Origin: Paenibacillus sp. FSL R10-2782
GTDB lineage: Bacteria > Bacillota > Bacilli > Paenibacillales > Paenibacillaceae
NCBI RefSeq assembly: GCF_038592985.1
Contig: NZ_CP151951.1
Coordinates: 4,269,001 to 4,333,000 of the forward strand
DNA: 64,000 nt
Direction: 5' to 3'
Every line of letters begins with the position of its first letter. Positions within the stretch are counted from its first letter, which is position 1. Made by a program: the position numbers and the translations under genes. Below the pieces are notes generated by a model, which made no database searches, had not been told where the DNA came from, and saw nothing but the letters and a program-made list of their open reading frames with translations. Positions 27,250 through 37,503 of the stretch are shown here, piece after piece.

Positions 27250-27438
27250 ATGGAGACGCTCCGGGTGCAGATTGTTCTTATGATTGCTGTTACCCCCGGA
27301 TTTTTTTCTGATTTTTAAGCCCTTTTAATGGTTAAAATCCGGTGGTAGCTTATGCTTACGATGCGAGCTTTCCTATGGAAAGCTTTCAGGCAACCGCTTC
27401 GCTTCTTCAGAACCATTCTGCCCCCTCCGCTACTGCCA
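27250..27438. repeat. Dispersed palindromic intergenic repeat, copy B
   Basis: Shares the blocks GTGCAGATTGTTCTT, GATTGCTGTTA, CCCCGGATTTTT, AAAATCCGG and CGCTTCGCTTCT-CAGAAC-ATTCTGCCC with copy C. It also contains an additional small palindrome (AGCTTTCC-TAT-GGAAAGCT). The inner arms ACCCCCGGATTTT and AAAATCCGGTGGT can pair, and so can the outer GCAGA-TTGTTCT and AGAACCATTCTGC. It sits between the riboswitch terminator and ktrB, inside the leader. Confidence 0.75.
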
Positions 27439-27557
27439 GCTCATAAAATCACCAATCTCTTTTCAGTTTCTTTAGTCCGTTTCTTTTAGAGAAAACAGCG
27501 ATCGGAAGATCAAATGGATCGCGAAGCGGGCTTAACTCAGCTACGTTTTAATAACAC

Positions 27558-27585
27558 AAAAAAAGACACCGGAAATCCGAGTGCC
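27558..27585 (-). terminator. Riboswitch expression-platform terminator
   Basis: Minus-strand GGCAC-CGG / CCG-GUGUC stem (one bulge) followed by seven U residues, immediately downstream of the c-di-AMP aptamer. Confidence 0.75.
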
Positions 27586-27599
27586 TGACTTGGTTCCTG

Positions 27600-27712
27600 T
27601 TCACAGCCTACGAGGTTAGCTGACGGATTCGGGCTGCACAGTATGCCCTATTCACACTTCCGGTCCGGGACCGGCTGTAAAATTCACCCCAGTAACATGG
27701 TTCCCCCGTTTT
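27600..27712 (-). ncRNA. Cyclic di-AMP riboswitch (ydaO/yuaA motif) controlling the ktr operon
   Basis: The minus strand contains the conserved ydaO-yuaA blocks in order: GGGGGAACCA, then GGGGUGAAUU, a GCCGGUCCCGGACCGG hairpin, AGGGCAUACUGUGCAGCCCGA, AUCCGUCAGCUAACCUCGUAGGC. The aptamer binds two c-di-AMP molecules and favours the downstream terminator at 27558-27585. About 390 bases of further leader, including repeat copy B, separate it from ktrB. The match covers all conserved junction strands, so this call is strong. Confidence 0.92.
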
Positions 27713-27745
27713 CCTATGGAAATTCGGCTCAATTGTATATCGTTA

Positions 27746-27773
27746 ACTATATATTTCATATGCATTGTCTCAA
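27746..27773 (-). promoter_or_regulatory. Promoter of the riboswitch-ktr transcript
   Basis: On the minus strand TTGAGA (27768-27773) and TATAGT (27746-27751) are 16 bases apart and lie ~35 bases before the aptamer. Confidence 0.5.
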
Positions 27774-28002
27774 CAGATTATAATCCTTCTATATACAGAG
27801 CACAAAACCGATTTCGCCGAAATAACGTTAAATTAGCGGTAATTGGAGAATACGCCGCCTTTAATCGCAACTTATCTAATTTTATTGAAACTTTAAACTG
27901 CTTTCACTCCATTTTCATGAATATCGTAGGTCTGTTGGCGGGAACCTGTGCAGTATGATATCTTTAATGGATGTTCTTATTTACAGATTAAGGAGGAAAC
28001 TC
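27774..28002. other. Gene-free region upstream of the CPBP protease
   Basis: Only the leader of the downstream protease gene and its ribosome binding site (AGGAGGAAA before 28003) are visible. The open frames here have no start signals and are not supported. Confidence 0.5.
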
Positions 28003-29733
28003 ATGAATCCTATCGGGAAACCGGTCGTGCTCACGGCCAACTTCAAAAGATTAGGCTTGCTGGGCGGGATTGGCCTGATTTGCTTTTTTGTCTTTCAATT
28101 GCTTATTCCCTCGTTTAGTAATCCGAATCCGGAAGCACTGACGAATGCCAAGGTCATCAGCAAGCAGGAAGCAGTCATGCACGCACTGGACTTCGCCCGC
28201 TCCGAGCTGGGCTATACCGAATTACGGTCTAAGGAGCCTCTGGTGACCTATCAGGCCGAGACGGATTTGTACGGTTATTTATCCAGAGAAAAGCTGCTTC
28301 AACAGTATGATCGTATTTGGAAAAAAAGGTATCCCTACGAAACCTTCCGTGTCGATTTGCAGGAACCATCTTCCAAAAGCAAACTGCAAATTCATGTAGA
28401 TTTGTCCACTGGCAAAGTCGTTAGCTTTAAACGAATGACCTCCAGCACCAGTTACACACAAGCTGATATTTCTACGGATGAGCAAGCACGTAGCAGGCTT
28501 GTACGTGCAGCCGAGGGAGACATGACGCTGGAAGCGAAGGAGCAGGCAGCGACAGCCTGGGTAAAACGCTTTGGCTTTAAGCCGTCGGACTTGAAGCTCG
28601 CGACAACCGCAGGCGAGGGTGGATTGAAGTATACCGTGGACGATAAGAAAATCGGTTCCTCGGTGCTTACACTGGCCTTTACTTTTGAAGACGGGGATGT
28701 TCGCTCGTTTACACAAAGCTTTTCGGCCCCATCGTCCTATACGGATTATGTCAAAAAACAAACGTACTGGGCAAACTGGATGACCTACGCGGGTTATGCC
28801 TTATTAAGCTTGGTTTTGGGCATACTTGCCATCGTATACGCCTCACTCACACGACGCCACACTTCCTTTGTACGTGGCATTGTGCTGTCCATTGTATATT
28901 TTGCTGCCAGTATGGCAGGGACATTTAACATGCTGCCTATACTGCAAGCAGAAGCAGGTGGTCAGGGAGCACTTATATTTCTTATGATTTTGCAAGTCGT
29001 GGTTTCCTTCGTAATGGCTGTAGCAATCTACTTCTCCTTGGTCGGCGGTGACGGGCTGATGAGCAAGGTTGGACTGAATGCATGGCCACGCGCCAAAGAG
29101 CCGGGCTACGGACTGTATGTGCTTCGCAGTATGTATGTGGGCTACTTGTGGGCCTTTATTTTACTCGGTGTACAATCCATTTTGTTCTTTGTGCTGGAGC
29201 GTACGCTTCATACGTTCTCCACAACAGATGCCACACAATCTCCTTACAATATGGCCTATCCATGGTTACTGCCGATTATGGCATGGATGGCAGGCATTGG
29301 AGAGGAAGCCGTATACCGTCTGTTTGGTATCCCGATGGTGAAAAAGATGGTGAGAAATACTTTTGTTGCCTGTCTGATTACCACGCTGATTTGGGCACTC
29401 GGGCACACACTGTATCCGATCTATCCGGTCATTTCCAGACCGATTGAGCTGACCTTCCTTGGATTGCTGTTCAGTTTTGTGTTTCTGCGCTACGGCTTTA
29501 TTGCCGCCATGTTCAGCCACGTTATTTTTGACAGCATTCTGATGGGACTGAGTGTGATGACGCTAGGAGATAGCGTGAACCTGTTCGCAGGTATATTCTG
29601 GATCGTGCTCCCTGCCGTTGTGGCCTATATCATGTACTGGTTTAGTCCAAAGAAACCAAATCGAGTCATGTTTGAGCCCATAAAAAAAGAAGAGCCGTAT
29701 TCTACGACTCCTCCTCCCGAAGGGCAGCTATAA
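28003..29733 (+). CDS. CPBP-family intramembrane metalloprotease with large N-terminal extracytoplasmic domain
   Basis: 576 residues. One membrane segment near residues 14-32 is followed by ~215 soluble residues, then about eight membrane segments. The CPBP (Abi/CaaX-protease-like) motifs are in the C-terminal part: G-E-E-A-V-Y-R (E-E-x-x-x-R), W-A-L-G-H-T-L-Y and F-S-H-V-I-F-D. The N-terminal domain carries no motif I recognise and may be a PepSY-like or substrate-binding module. AGGAGGAAA precedes the ATG. The 3' end overlaps the convergent uvrC by 32 bases. Confidence 0.82.
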   Translation: MNPIGKPVVLTANFKRLGLLGGIGLICFFVFQLLIPSFSNPNPEALTNAKVISKQEAVMHALDFARSELGYTELRSKEPLVTYQAETDLYGYLSREKLLQQYDRIWKKRYPYETFRVDLQEPSSKSKLQIHVDLSTGKVVSFKRMTSSTSYTQADISTDEQARSRLVRAAEGDMTLEAKEQAATAWVKRFGFKPSDLKLATTAGEGGLKYTVDDKKIGSSVLTLAFTFEDGDVRSFTQSFSAPSSYTDYVKKQTYWANWMTYAGYALLSLVLGILAIVYASLTRRHTSFVRGIVLSIVYFAASMAGTFNMLPILQAEAGGQGALIFLMILQVVVSFVMAVAIYFSLVGGDGLMSKVGLNAWPRAKEPGYGLYVLRSMYVGYLWAFILLGVQSILFFVLERTLHTFSTTDATQSPYNMAYPWLLPIMAWMAGIGEEAVYRLFGIPMVKKMVRNTFVACLITTLIWALGHTLYPIYPVISRPIELTFLGLLFSFVFLRYGFIAAMFSHVIFDSILMGLSVMTLGDSVNLFAGIFWIVLPAVVAYIMYWFSPKKPNRVMFEPIKKEEPYSTTPPPEGQL

Positions 29734-31792
29734 TCTGACGCGCAAGCTTATCACCGATAGAGAGAGGCCGGAAGTCTTCGACGCTGGCCTCTCTTATTTT
29801 TTTAAGTGAGCCAAAATGCTTAAGCAGCAGCTTACGCCGCTTCTCGCCAATTCCCGGAATCGAGTCCAAACGAGAGGTTACCATGGATTTGCCCCGTTGT
29901 TCACGATGGAATGTAATGGCGAATCGGTGAACCTCGTCCTGAATCCGTTGCAGCAGGTAAAATTCTTCACTGTTGCGGGCCAGTGTCACGGCCTCGGGAG
30001 AATCCCCCACCAGTAGTTGAGAGGTTCTATGCTTGGCATCCTTCACCAGACCACATACAGGAATGAACAAACCCAGTTCATTCTCCAGCACATCCACAGC
30101 GGCCTTAATCTGTCCGCGTCCACCATCGACGACGATCAAATTCGGGCGCTCCAGATTTTCCTTGAGCACACGCTCATATCGACGCCGAATGACCTCACGC
30201 ATCGTTTCATAATCATCAGGCCCCTGTACCGAACGGATTTTATATTTACGGTATTCCTTCTTGGCAGGCTTGCCATCAATGAACACAATCATGGCCGATA
30301 CCGGATCAGAACCCTGTATGTTGGAGTTATCAAACGCCTCGACCCGGTGCAGGCTATCCAGCCCAATCGCACGCCCCAAATTGCTTGCAGCCTTGGATGT
30401 CCGTTCCTCGTCCCGTTCAATCAGCTTAAACTTCTCATCCAAAGCGACCCGTGCATTTTCCGTAGCCATCCCTGTCATTTGCTTTTTCAATCCACGTTGA
30501 GGCACCAGCACCTTTACATCCAGCCATTCAGCCAGAGCGTGAGCTGCCGTAGCTGGTTCCTCCAGCCCACCTGACAGTTGGGTTTCTGTGTTGTCTCGGT
30601 CCAATGCTTCTCCATAAGAAACACGCTCCTCTGCCACTAGCAGTGTATCAGCGAGACGCTCGAACGAATGTTCTGCATTTTGCACATCCGGCACTGTACC
30701 TGCTTCTTGCGCAGCATCGTTACTGGTCTGTCTGGTTCCCTCGGTTGTTGCAGTGTGAGGAGCAGCTTCCGCCTCAGCCGATTGACCGACATCCCCCGGT
30801 TCCTCCTGCTTCATCAGCTTCGGTGTATCCGGCAGCAATATTTCCTGCGGCACCGCCGGGTTATCACTATAATATTGCGTTACATAGGACATAAAATCGC
30901 TGTAAGCCTCTCCGTAAAAAGGAAACGTAGACATATGCCTCTCGATCATTTTACCTTTACGAACATATAGAATCTGCACACACATCCAGCCCTTATCCAC
31001 CGAAAATCCGAATACATCGCGGTCCTTCGCATCGGCTGTCGTGATTTTCTGCTTTTCCATCATCGCGTCAATGCTGATAATCTGGTCGCGCAGCTCCTTG
31101 GCACGCTCAAAGTACAGTTCCTCTGCGGCCTCCTGCATTTTATGTTGAAGATCTTTTTTAATTTCCTCATGCCCACCACTCAAAAAAGAACCAATCTCCT
31201 GACCAATCTGGTCATACGTTTCCTGCTCAACCTCTTTCACACAAGGCCCCAGGCATTGATGCATATGATAATAAAGGCACACTTCCTTCGGCATCACACC
31301 GCACTTGCGTAACGGGTACATGCGGTCCAGCAGCTTCTTCGTCTGATGTGCCGCGTAGGAATTAGGATAAGGGCCAAAATATTTTGCTTTATCTTTCAGA
31401 ACGCGCCGGGTCACCTCCAGCTTGGGGTGCTCCTCGTTCGTAATTTTCAAATACGGAAAGGTTTTGTCATCCTTCAATAGCACGTTATAACGCGGCTGGT
31501 ACTTCTTAATCAGGTTGCACTCCAGGATGAGCGCCTCCATATTACTGCCCGTAACGATATATTCAAAATCACGGATGTCGGAAACCAGTCGCTGCGTCTT
31601 GCCGTTATGGCTACCTGTAAAATAGGAACGGACCCGGTTTTTCAGCACTTTGGCCTTGCCGACATAAATGATGGTGCCCTCGCTGTTCTTCATCAAGTAA
31701 CAACCCGATGCATCCGGCAGCAACGCTAATTTGTGCCGTATGTTCTCCAGCGCCTTCTCCTGATCTCGCAAGTCCTCCGCATAAGATTCCAT
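29702..31792 (-). CDS. uvrC: Excinuclease ABC subunit C, with an internal low-complexity insertion
   Basis: 696 residues, about 100 longer than usual UvrC. The N-terminal GIY-YIG nuclease (G-C-Y-L-M-K, I-I-Y-V-G-K-A) makes the 3' incision; the UvrB-binding UVR helix pair follows near [10 protein letters not shown]. The RNase H-like 5' nuclease ([18 protein letters not shown]) and a C-terminal (HhH)2 motif (P-G-I-G-E-K-R-R) complete it. An extra ~90 residues rich in A, E, T and Q lie at about 326-416, just before [11 protein letters not shown]. The ATG at 31792 follows AAGGAGG. It acts with UvrA and UvrB in nucleotide excision repair. Confidence 0.93.
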   Translation of the reverse strand: MESYAEDLRDQEKALENIRHKLALLPDASGCYLMKNSEGTIIYVGKAKVLKNRVRSYFTGSHNGKTQRLVSDIRDFEYIVTGSNMEALILECNLIKKYQPRYNVLLKDDKTFPYLKITNEEHPKLEVTRRVLKDKAKYFGPYPNSYAAHQTKKLLDRMYPLRKCGVMPKEVCLYYHMHQCLGPCVKEVEQETYDQIGQEIGSFLSGGHEEIKKDLQHKMQEAAEELYFERAKELRDQIISIDAMMEKQKITTADAKDRDVFGFSVDKGWMCVQILYVRKGKMIERHMSTFPFYGEAYSDFMSYVTQYYSDNPAVPQEILLPDTPKLMKQEEPGDVGQSAEAEAAPHTATTEGTRQTSNDAAQEAGTVPDVQNAEHSFERLADTLLVAEERVSYGEALDRDNTETQLSGGLEEPATAAHALAEWLDVKVLVPQRGLKKQMTGMATENARVALDEKFKLIERDEERTSKAASNLGRAIGLDSLHRVEAFDNSNIQGSDPVSAMIVFIDGKPAKKEYRKYKIRSVQGPDDYETMREVIRRRYERVLKENLERPNLIVVDGGRGQIKAAVDVLENELGLFIPVCGLVKDAKHRTSQLLVGDSPEAVTLARNSEEFYLLQRIQDEVHRFAITFHREQRGKSMVTSRLDSIPGIGEKRRKLLLKHFGSLKKIREASVEDFRPLSIGDKLARQIIAALREEES

Positions 31793-31864
31793 TCGCCCGG
31801 TTCCTCCTTCCATTCTTAAATGACTTCAACTACTATATAATATGCAGGAATAATACACAAAAAC

Positions 31865-31889
31865 GCCCCCGGTATTTACAACCGGAGGC
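31865..31889 (-). terminator. Terminator of trxA
   Basis: GCCTCCGGT / ACCGGGGGC stem with a 7-base loop and CGTTTTTGTG on the minus strand. Confidence 0.75.
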
Positions 31890-31947
31890 ATTGACCGTTC
31901 ATGGCCGCTCCCCAAGCCCCCGCAGGAGCATGGGTCACATGCGATGA

Positions 31948-32265
31948 TTACTGGTGTTTAGTAAGCATGCTTTTCAGCGCTTCTTTGGAATTCAGACCCA
32001 CCACTTTATCAACAGGCTGTCCGTCTTTGAAGACGATCAGGGTAGGAATGCTCATAACGCCGAAACGGGAAGCAGACTCTGGATTTTCATCCACGTTTAC
32101 TTTCGCGATTTTGACGCTGTCGCCAACTTCTGTGGACAGATCCTCCAGAATAGGAGCGATCATTTTGCAAGGACCGCACCATGGCGCCCAAAAATCAACT
32201 AAAACGGTTCCTGTACCTTCGACTTCTGCGTTGAAGGATTGGTCGGACACGTTAACAATTGCCAT
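31948..32265 (-). CDS. trxA: Thioredoxin
   Basis: 105 residues with the W-C-G-P-C-K active site and the cis-proline loop (S-I-P-T-L). It is the general cytosolic disulfide reductant working with thioredoxin reductase. AAGGAGG lies 7 bases before the ATG. Monocistronic, with its own terminator. Confidence 0.95.
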   Translation of the reverse strand: MAIVNVSDQSFNAEVEGTGTVLVDFWAPWCGPCKMIAPILEDLSTEVGDSVKIAKVNVDENPESASRFGVMSIPTLIVFKDGQPVDKVVGLNSKEALKSMLTKHQ

Positions 32266-32384
32266 TGTATGTTCCTCCTTTATAGAAAAGTCAAGATTAT
32301 TATAACCTGTAATTTCTTTTTTGACACCTTTTAATTATATCACAATAGTTTTTTAATTGTAAGATATCAAAATAGCAAATTGAT

Positions 32385-33338
32385 TTACGATGATCCTCGC
32401 TGATTTTTTCCTTTGACAGTAATGACGTCTACAAAAGGACGAATCCGGTCCATCAAACGTTGCCCCTTGTACAATTCCTCACCGTCCTTGCTCGTAAAGC
32501 TCAGGTGCTTCTCCAGCCCCTGCAACGAGTAATTCGAAGTATAAAAGGTAGGTTTGCGGTTCATTCGGTAATTCAAAATCGAGCCCATTACATGATCCCG
32601 TACCCATGGACTCAAATTTTCGGCTCCAATGTCGTCAAATACGAGCAGATCACAATTTTTAAGCATTTCGGTCGTTTCCTTCAGCTTTTGTCCTTCCTGA
32701 ATCATGGACTTTAAGTCCTCCACAAAATCAGGCATATACACGATCACACCGTTCAGCCCGGACAGGGCCAGCTCGTGCAGCAGATATCCCATTAAAAAGG
32801 TCTTCCCCGTACCAAACGTACCTTCCAGGTACAGTCCTTTTTTGGATAAGCCCTGGCTTTTCGTTTCTTCGATGTAACGGAATAGCTGTGTGACTGCGGG
32901 CATACGTTGTGAGTCCTTACGTGCAATTTCAAGGGCATTATAGCCTTCCAAAAGCGCACGCTCATCCACATAAAAGCTTTTAATCCGCTGACGCACCCGC
33001 TGCTCGTGCTGTGAAGCTACCAGCTTGGCGCAAGGGGTACGAATGTCTACCATTTCAGCTGTACCATTCGGATATTCCACGCCCAGCTTGCAAAAATGTC
33101 CCTGAAAATCGTTAGGACACTGTTCCAGCCCCGGACAGTTGTCGCAATTCCGACGATCCCGGGTATACTGAAAAAGCATGCTCATATTTAATCGCAGTTG
33201 TGCTTCGTCAATATCGGGATGCGCAACGCAAAATTCCTGCACCAACGGATCATTGAGAACCTGATCGGCCACATTGCGCGTGCGCTGGCGAAACGAAGGG
33301 TTCTGCAGCTGCTGTAGCAAATCGCCCAGTGATTCCAA
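32385..33338 (-). CDS. dnaI: Primosomal helicase loader DnaI
   Basis: 317 residues from a TTG start preceded by AAAGGAGG. The N-terminal zinc module has C-D-N-C-P-G-L-E-Q-C and a following H-F-C. The AAA+ module has Walker A G-T-F-G-T-G-K-T and Walker B L-L-V-F-D-D-I-G. It loads the replicative helicase onto DNA together with DnaB and DnaD. Directly downstream of dnaB, with repeat copy C in the gap. Confidence 0.92.
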   Translation of the reverse strand: MESLGDLLQQLQNPSFRQRTRNVADQVLNDPLVQEFCVAHPDIDEAQLRLNMSMLFQYTRDRRNCDNCPGLEQCPNDFQGHFCKLGVEYPNGTAEMVDIRTPCAKLVASQHEQRVRQRIKSFYVDERALLEGYNALEIARKDSQRMPAVTQLFRYIEETKSQGLSKKGLYLEGTFGTGKTFLMGYLLHELALSGLNGVIVYMPDFVEDLKSMIQEGQKLKETTEMLKNCDLLVFDDIGAENLSPWVRDHVMGSILNYRMNRKPTFYTSNYSLQGLEKHLSFTSKDGEELYKGQRLMDRIRPFVDVITVKGKNQRGSS

Positions 33339-33372
33339 GAACGCTCCTCCTTTCTAAAATGTGCAGAGTTAT

Positions 33373-33526
33373 GGGGGAGAGACGCTTCGCGTGCAGATTG
33401 TTCTTCCGATTGCTGTTATCCCCGGATTTTTCCTATTGAAATAAAATTTTAAAGGTTAAAATCCGGGGATAAAGGCAAACGCTTCGCTTCTACAGAACAA
33501 TTCTGCCCGCTCCGCTACCGACCGCC
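33373..33526. repeat. Dispersed palindromic intergenic repeat, copy C
   Basis: The cleanest copy. Inner arms TTATCCCCGGATTTTT and AAAATCCGGGGATAA and outer arms GCAGA-TTGTTCT and AGAACAATTCTGC can form a long two-part hairpin of ~115 bases. Flanks read GAGACGCTTCGCG on the left and CCGCTCCGCTACCGACCGCC on the right. It lies between dnaB and dnaI, so it may act as an RNA hairpin in that transcript. Confidence 0.8.
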
Positions 33527-33567
33527 ATAAAGTCAACACATATTTGAATTGGCTTCGCTTAATATTT

Positions 33568-35085
33568 TTACACCTTTTTCTGTTTACCCGATTGCATTCG
33601 TTCAGCCAGGCGCAGCAGTTCATCCAGTTCTTCCTCGGATACGGATTCCTCGGAAGGATGATCCTGTACGATGGGAATGGATGGCTTGGATGGGCCGCTG
33701 TTTTTGGCATACGACCGCGAACGGCCACCGGAAGGAGAAGCAGCGGACTGCTTGCCTTTTACCTTGGCCTGATCCCGTATATATTGAACGGCCTTTTCGT
33801 AAGTATTTACCTGCTTTAGCAGCATGTTGGAGGCAACGGCCTCGACAAAATTGCGGTTGATCCGCTGATCGCTCCCTGACACCAGCAGGGACATTAAATA
33901 ATGGATAAGTACGTTGATGACTTCACCGGGCAGCTTGTAGCTGATATCAATCTTTTCGAATATATCCAGCAGGTTACCGGGAACCGTGCCCGGGAAAAAG
34001 GTTTGCAGCAAACGTCGATAAGGCTCATTGCGCAGCATCATATTATATTGGTGAATGTCGCACTTGGCTGTGAATTGTGGTGGAACCTCCACATAAAATT
34101 CCATCTCCACGGCTTGCTCCGCAGGCGGCTCTTCTGGATTGGCTGCTTCTCTCTGGCGCAAGGCAACCACTTTGGCGGCCTGCACCTGCTGTTCCTCCTG
34201 ACGCTTCCGATCCTGTCTGGAATGCTGGCTGGCCCGGAGTTGAAGCTCGTCTAGCAGCAAATCGCCCGCTTCGGTAAAGATACCGTCCTCATCCAGCAAG
34301 CGGCTGATGTCCTGCACAGATAAGTCAAATTTGCGAACAACGTAATTGACCATGCCTAGCTGCTCGTGCTCAAAGCGGAGGCGTTCCACATGCTTGCGAT
34401 TAACGGATTCGCGTGGAAAACGGAGAATGATGTCTGCATAATTCAGCCCTTCCTCCGACTCTGCGGCCAAAGTCCCATTATGACGACCCGAAGACACCTC
34501 GGACAGCGCCTGCTCCAACTCGTAATCAATGACATGGGTGTTCAGCTCAAATAACTCGTAAAACGGAATAGATATATTCTCTTTATTATAGGAAGATTGC
34601 GACCATTCCGCAGATTCGCTGCTCCACAGCGATTCTCGCAGAGAAAGCACCGCAAACTTGCCGATTTTGTCTCTCAACAAAAGAGTAAGATGCTGCGTTC
34701 TGAAAAAATCGGCAGGCGCAAGCGGTGGCTGCATCTCATATTCATACATATAATCATCCGTTTCCGGTGCATATAGCCTGGACGTCTGCAACAGACCGAC
34801 AGCCTCCAGCTTGGAGGTCTGTTCAATGAGATACTTGCGTCCCTTCTCGCTTGGCTCCAGCCCTAGTGTCAGAAAAAGACGACGCTGCTGCTCCAGCGGC
34901 GAATAACCGATCTGTCCGACTGGCACATGCTGGAACAATAGCCGATACAGGCTGACCGCAAATGCGCCTACCATCGGCTGATAGACACTTCCCAGCATCA
35001 ATTCATCCAGTGCGCTCAAGCCGAATTCCCGATAAACGCAGTAGCGGTGGTTCTCAGTATAGTGCAGCAGGTTTTTCATCCGCAT
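33568..35085 (-). CDS. dnaB: Replication initiation and membrane attachment protein DnaB
   Basis: 505 residues. It shows the DDBH1/DDBH2 arrangement of Firmicutes DnaB/DnaD initiators, with a helical N-terminal domain, a long central part, and a C-terminal basic, serine-rich tail. Pairing with dnaI downstream is the standard Bacillus arrangement (dnaB-dnaI). This is the Gram-positive initiator, not the replicative helicase called DnaB in E. coli. GGAAGGAAG lies ahead of the ATG. Confidence 0.9.
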   Translation of the reverse strand: MRMKNLLHYTENHRYCVYREFGLSALDELMLGSVYQPMVGAFAVSLYRLLFQHVPVGQIGYSPLEQQRRLFLTLGLEPSEKGRKYLIEQTSKLEAVGLLQTSRLYAPETDDYMYEYEMQPPLAPADFFRTQHLTLLLRDKIGKFAVLSLRESLWSSESAEWSQSSYNKENISIPFYELFELNTHVIDYELEQALSEVSSGRHNGTLAAESEEGLNYADIILRFPRESVNRKHVERLRFEHEQLGMVNYVVRKFDLSVQDISRLLDEDGIFTEAGDLLLDELQLRASQHSRQDRKRQEEQQVQAAKVVALRQREAANPEEPPAEQAVEMEFYVEVPPQFTAKCDIHQYNMMLRNEPYRRLLQTFFPGTVPGNLLDIFEKIDISYKLPGEVINVLIHYLMSLLVSGSDQRINRNFVEAVASNMLLKQVNTYEKAVQYIRDQAKVKGKQSAASPSGGRSRSYAKNSGPSKPSIPIVQDHPSEESVSEEELDELLRLAERMQSGKQKKV

Positions 35086-35433
35086 TCCAACATTCTTCCT
35101 TTCCTGACATAACGGTCACCAAGATGTTTTTCTATTCTATCATACTTGCCCCTAGCTGAGACCAGCAAAATAAGTCCAATTGTCCTCCTTTTTGGCAGTC
35201 TCATTCGTCCGTGTTCCCCTTTTTTCGAGAATACTAACTATTTTTACAACTTGTGACCTGCATCACGGAAAAAATAAAATTCTTCACATTTCTTTCATTG
35301 GTGAAAATCCTTTATTTGGGCTACAATATAATAGTTAAGCATTACACATTTTTTATTCGCAGGACATACTTACAACGCACATGTTTCGGCCATGCCGATG
35401 ATTATTTACAGATTTGAAAAAGGAGTGACCATT
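35086..35433. other. Divergent regulatory region between dnaB and hemQ
   Basis: AT-rich, no gene. For hemQ, TTGGTG (35299-35304) and TACAAT (35323-35328), with an overlapping TATAAT, make a plausible promoter. No RNA motif was recognised. Confidence 0.45.
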
Positions 35434-36213
35434 GTGAACCAACATCAACCTCAACAACCCCCATCAACGCCAAATGAAGTAGCATCCACGCTGGAAGGCT
35501 GGTATGCACTTCACGATTTCCGATCCATCAACTGGACCGCATGGAAAACAGCAGACGATGAAGAACGCGCCGGAGCGCTGGACGAGCTCCAAGAGTTTAT
35601 GAAGGAATGGAGTGTTACCGAGGAAGCAGGTCTAGGCAGCTCTGCCGTATATACTGTAATCGGACAAAAGGCTGATTTTGTGATGTTGCATCTACGCGAA
35701 ACGCTGGAAGACCTCAACAAACTCGAAAATGAGTTTAACAAAACAACCTTTGCCAAATATACGACTAAAACCTACTCTTACGTGAGTGTGGTCGAGCTGA
35801 GCAACTATTTGAGCAAGGACGAAGATCCGATGCAAAATCCGCAAATTGTTGCACGTCTGAAGCCTGTTTTGAACAAGGCTCGATATATTTGCTTCTATCC
35901 GATGAACAAAAAACGCGATCTGGACGACAACTGGTATATGCTTTCGATGGATGAGCGCCGCACTCTGATGCGCAGTCACGGTTTGATCGGACGCAGCTAT
36001 GCTGGCAGAGTGAAGCAAATCATTTCCGGTTCTATCGGCTTCGACGATTGGGAATGGGGTGTCACGCTGTTCTCCGATGATGCCCTTCAATTCAAGAAGC
36101 TGATCTACGAAATGCGTTTTGACGAAGTCAGCGCCCGTTACGGCGAGTTCGGCTCCTTCTATGTCGGCAGCGTCCTGAACGAAGAAACATTTGAAGACAT
36201 GTTAAAGCTATAA
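35434..36213 (+). CDS. hemQ: Coproheme decarboxylase HemQ (chlorite dismutase family)
   Basis: 259 residues from a GTG preceded by AAAGGAGTG. It has the chlorite dismutase-like double ferredoxin fold; the segment [10 protein letters not shown] carries the coproheme-contacting tyrosine and positive residues, and M-R-S-H-G-L-I-G-R the proximal heme histidine region. It converts coproheme III to protoheme in the Gram-positive heme pathway. Single gene with its own terminator. Confidence 0.92.
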   Translation: MNQHQPQQPPSTPNEVASTLEGWYALHDFRSINWTAWKTADDEERAGALDELQEFMKEWSVTEEAGLGSSAVYTVIGQKADFVMLHLRETLEDLNKLENEFNKTTFAKYTTKTYSYVSVVELSNYLSKDEDPMQNPQIVARLKPVLNKARYICFYPMNKKRDLDDNWYMLSMDERRTLMRSHGLIGRSYAGRVKQIISGSIGFDDWEWGVTLFSDDALQFKKLIYEMRFDEVSARYGEFGSFYVGSVLNEETFEDMLKL

Positions 36214-36220
36214 AACGACC

Positions 36221-36262
36221 AAGGATTTCGTGAACTCCCGCTTTAGGGAATGCGGAATCCTT
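36221..36262 (+). terminator. Terminator of hemQ
   Basis: A long stem (AAGGATTTCG / CGGAATCCTT, extended by CTCCC/GGGA) followed by TTTTTA. Confidence 0.8.
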
Positions 36263-36336
36263 TTTATATGCTGCAAAGCCGCACAGGATGAGAAAAGGCC
36301 CCCTCACGGGCGCCTGAAAAATCATATTCTTATATA

Positions 36337-37503
36337 TTAGTGTAACACAGGTTCAACCACTATAGCTGCATCCTCGCTTTTTGCCAGCTTTCTTTTCTCC
36401 AGAGCAATCAGAATAAAAATCAGAAGCAACAAACCACTTAACAGGATCAAAAATCCTCCAACCTCAGGAATGAAATACTTCAAGCTTCCGCCCTTGAATC
36501 CCATCCCTCTCAAAAACTTGAAATGCCATGTTAATGGAAGAATGTTGCTTACATACTGCAACGATGGAGGTAGCATAGCTACCGGCAATTGAGCACCACT
36601 CAGCATAAACGAAGGCAATATAATCAGCATGAGACGCGGGGAAGCTTTTCCCGGATTCGCAGCACTCCATCCCAGAGCCATTGCAAACAAACCCAAAGTA
36701 ATCGTGTACAGTAGAAACGGAATACTCATTTGCCATATATTTGCCTCAAAACGGAGTCCGCCGATCTGCTTGAGCAAACCAATGGATAGAAAAAAGGATA
36801 CACACCCTACTACCGCATACGGTATCACCCTCAAAATCAGACCGTATGAATGCTGCAGCTCATCTTTTAATCGTCCTTCCTCCCGTAAGCGAGGAACAAT
36901 CGTCAGCGTAGCAGCACCAATCAGCGAAATCATGATTGTATTCATGAACCCCATAACCGAGGTCATCAGCGTAATGTTGGTTGGATTATACAATAGCCGC
37001 TGCTGGAGCAGCATATTGGAGGTAAGCCCTGTAACTTGGCTGTCACTCATTCCCATACCCTTTAGTCCACCACCAGCCAGCATCGCATTTTCCGTGGCAA
37101 TGATCTCTGTGACTGCCGAGCGTAGATTTCCAGTAGCCTGACCTACCGTATTATCTACATAAAAACCGATGTTGCTCTGAACTCCTTTAATCCTATTTTC
37201 CTCCAACCCAGCTGGAAGGTAAATCACCGCAAAAAACTTTTCATTATATAAAAGTAAATTCGGATCGGTTTCGTTCTCTTGCACATGGCGTACATCAATA
37301 TACTGCGATGCATCTAATTTATTAATAAGCTGTCGGCTATAATGGCTATGATCTAAATCGACTACAGCTACAGAGGCATCGTTAAGCTGATTATTTTTAA
37401 AAACAAACCCTAAAGATGCCGATACGACAATCGGGACGAGCAGCATAACAAATACCAGCTTGCCGCTGATCAACAGCTTCCATTCCTCTATAAACGCCTT
37501 CAT
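36337..37503 (-). CDS. ABC-2 type transport permease (YhgE/Pip-like)
   Basis: 388 residues. One N-terminal membrane segment is followed by a ~150-residue extracytoplasmic domain, then five C-terminal membrane segments: the ABC2_membrane_3 layout. It overlaps the upstream HlyD-type gene by 4 bases (ATGA). No ATPase gene is adjacent, so an ATPase encoded elsewhere would be needed, or it works with the adaptor alone. Likely drug or toxic-compound efflux controlled by the MarR gene. Confidence 0.82.
   Translation of the reverse strand: MKAFIEEWKLLISGKLVFVMLLVPIVVSASLGFVFKNNQLNDASVAVVDLDHSHYSRQLINKLDASQYIDVRHVQENETDPNLLLYNEKFFAVIYLPAGLEENRIKGVQSNIGFYVDNTVGQATGNLRSAVTEIIATENAMLAGGGLKGMGMSDSQVTGLTSNMLLQQRLLYNPTNITLMTSVMGFMNTIMISLIGAATLTIVPRLREEGRLKDELQHSYGLILRVIPYAVVGCVSFFLSIGLLKQIGGLRFEANIWQMSIPFLLYTITLGLFAMALGWSAANPGKASPRLMLIILPSFMLSGAQLPVAMLPPSLQYVSNILPLTWHFKFLRGMGFKGGSLKYFIPEVGGFLILLSGLLLLIFILIALEKRKLAKSEDAAIVVEPVLH

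Noticed and set aside
27716..27958. 80-codon frame upstream of the CPBP gene
   Set aside because: It overlaps the riboswitch promoter region, lacks a ribosome binding site and ends before the real start at 28003.
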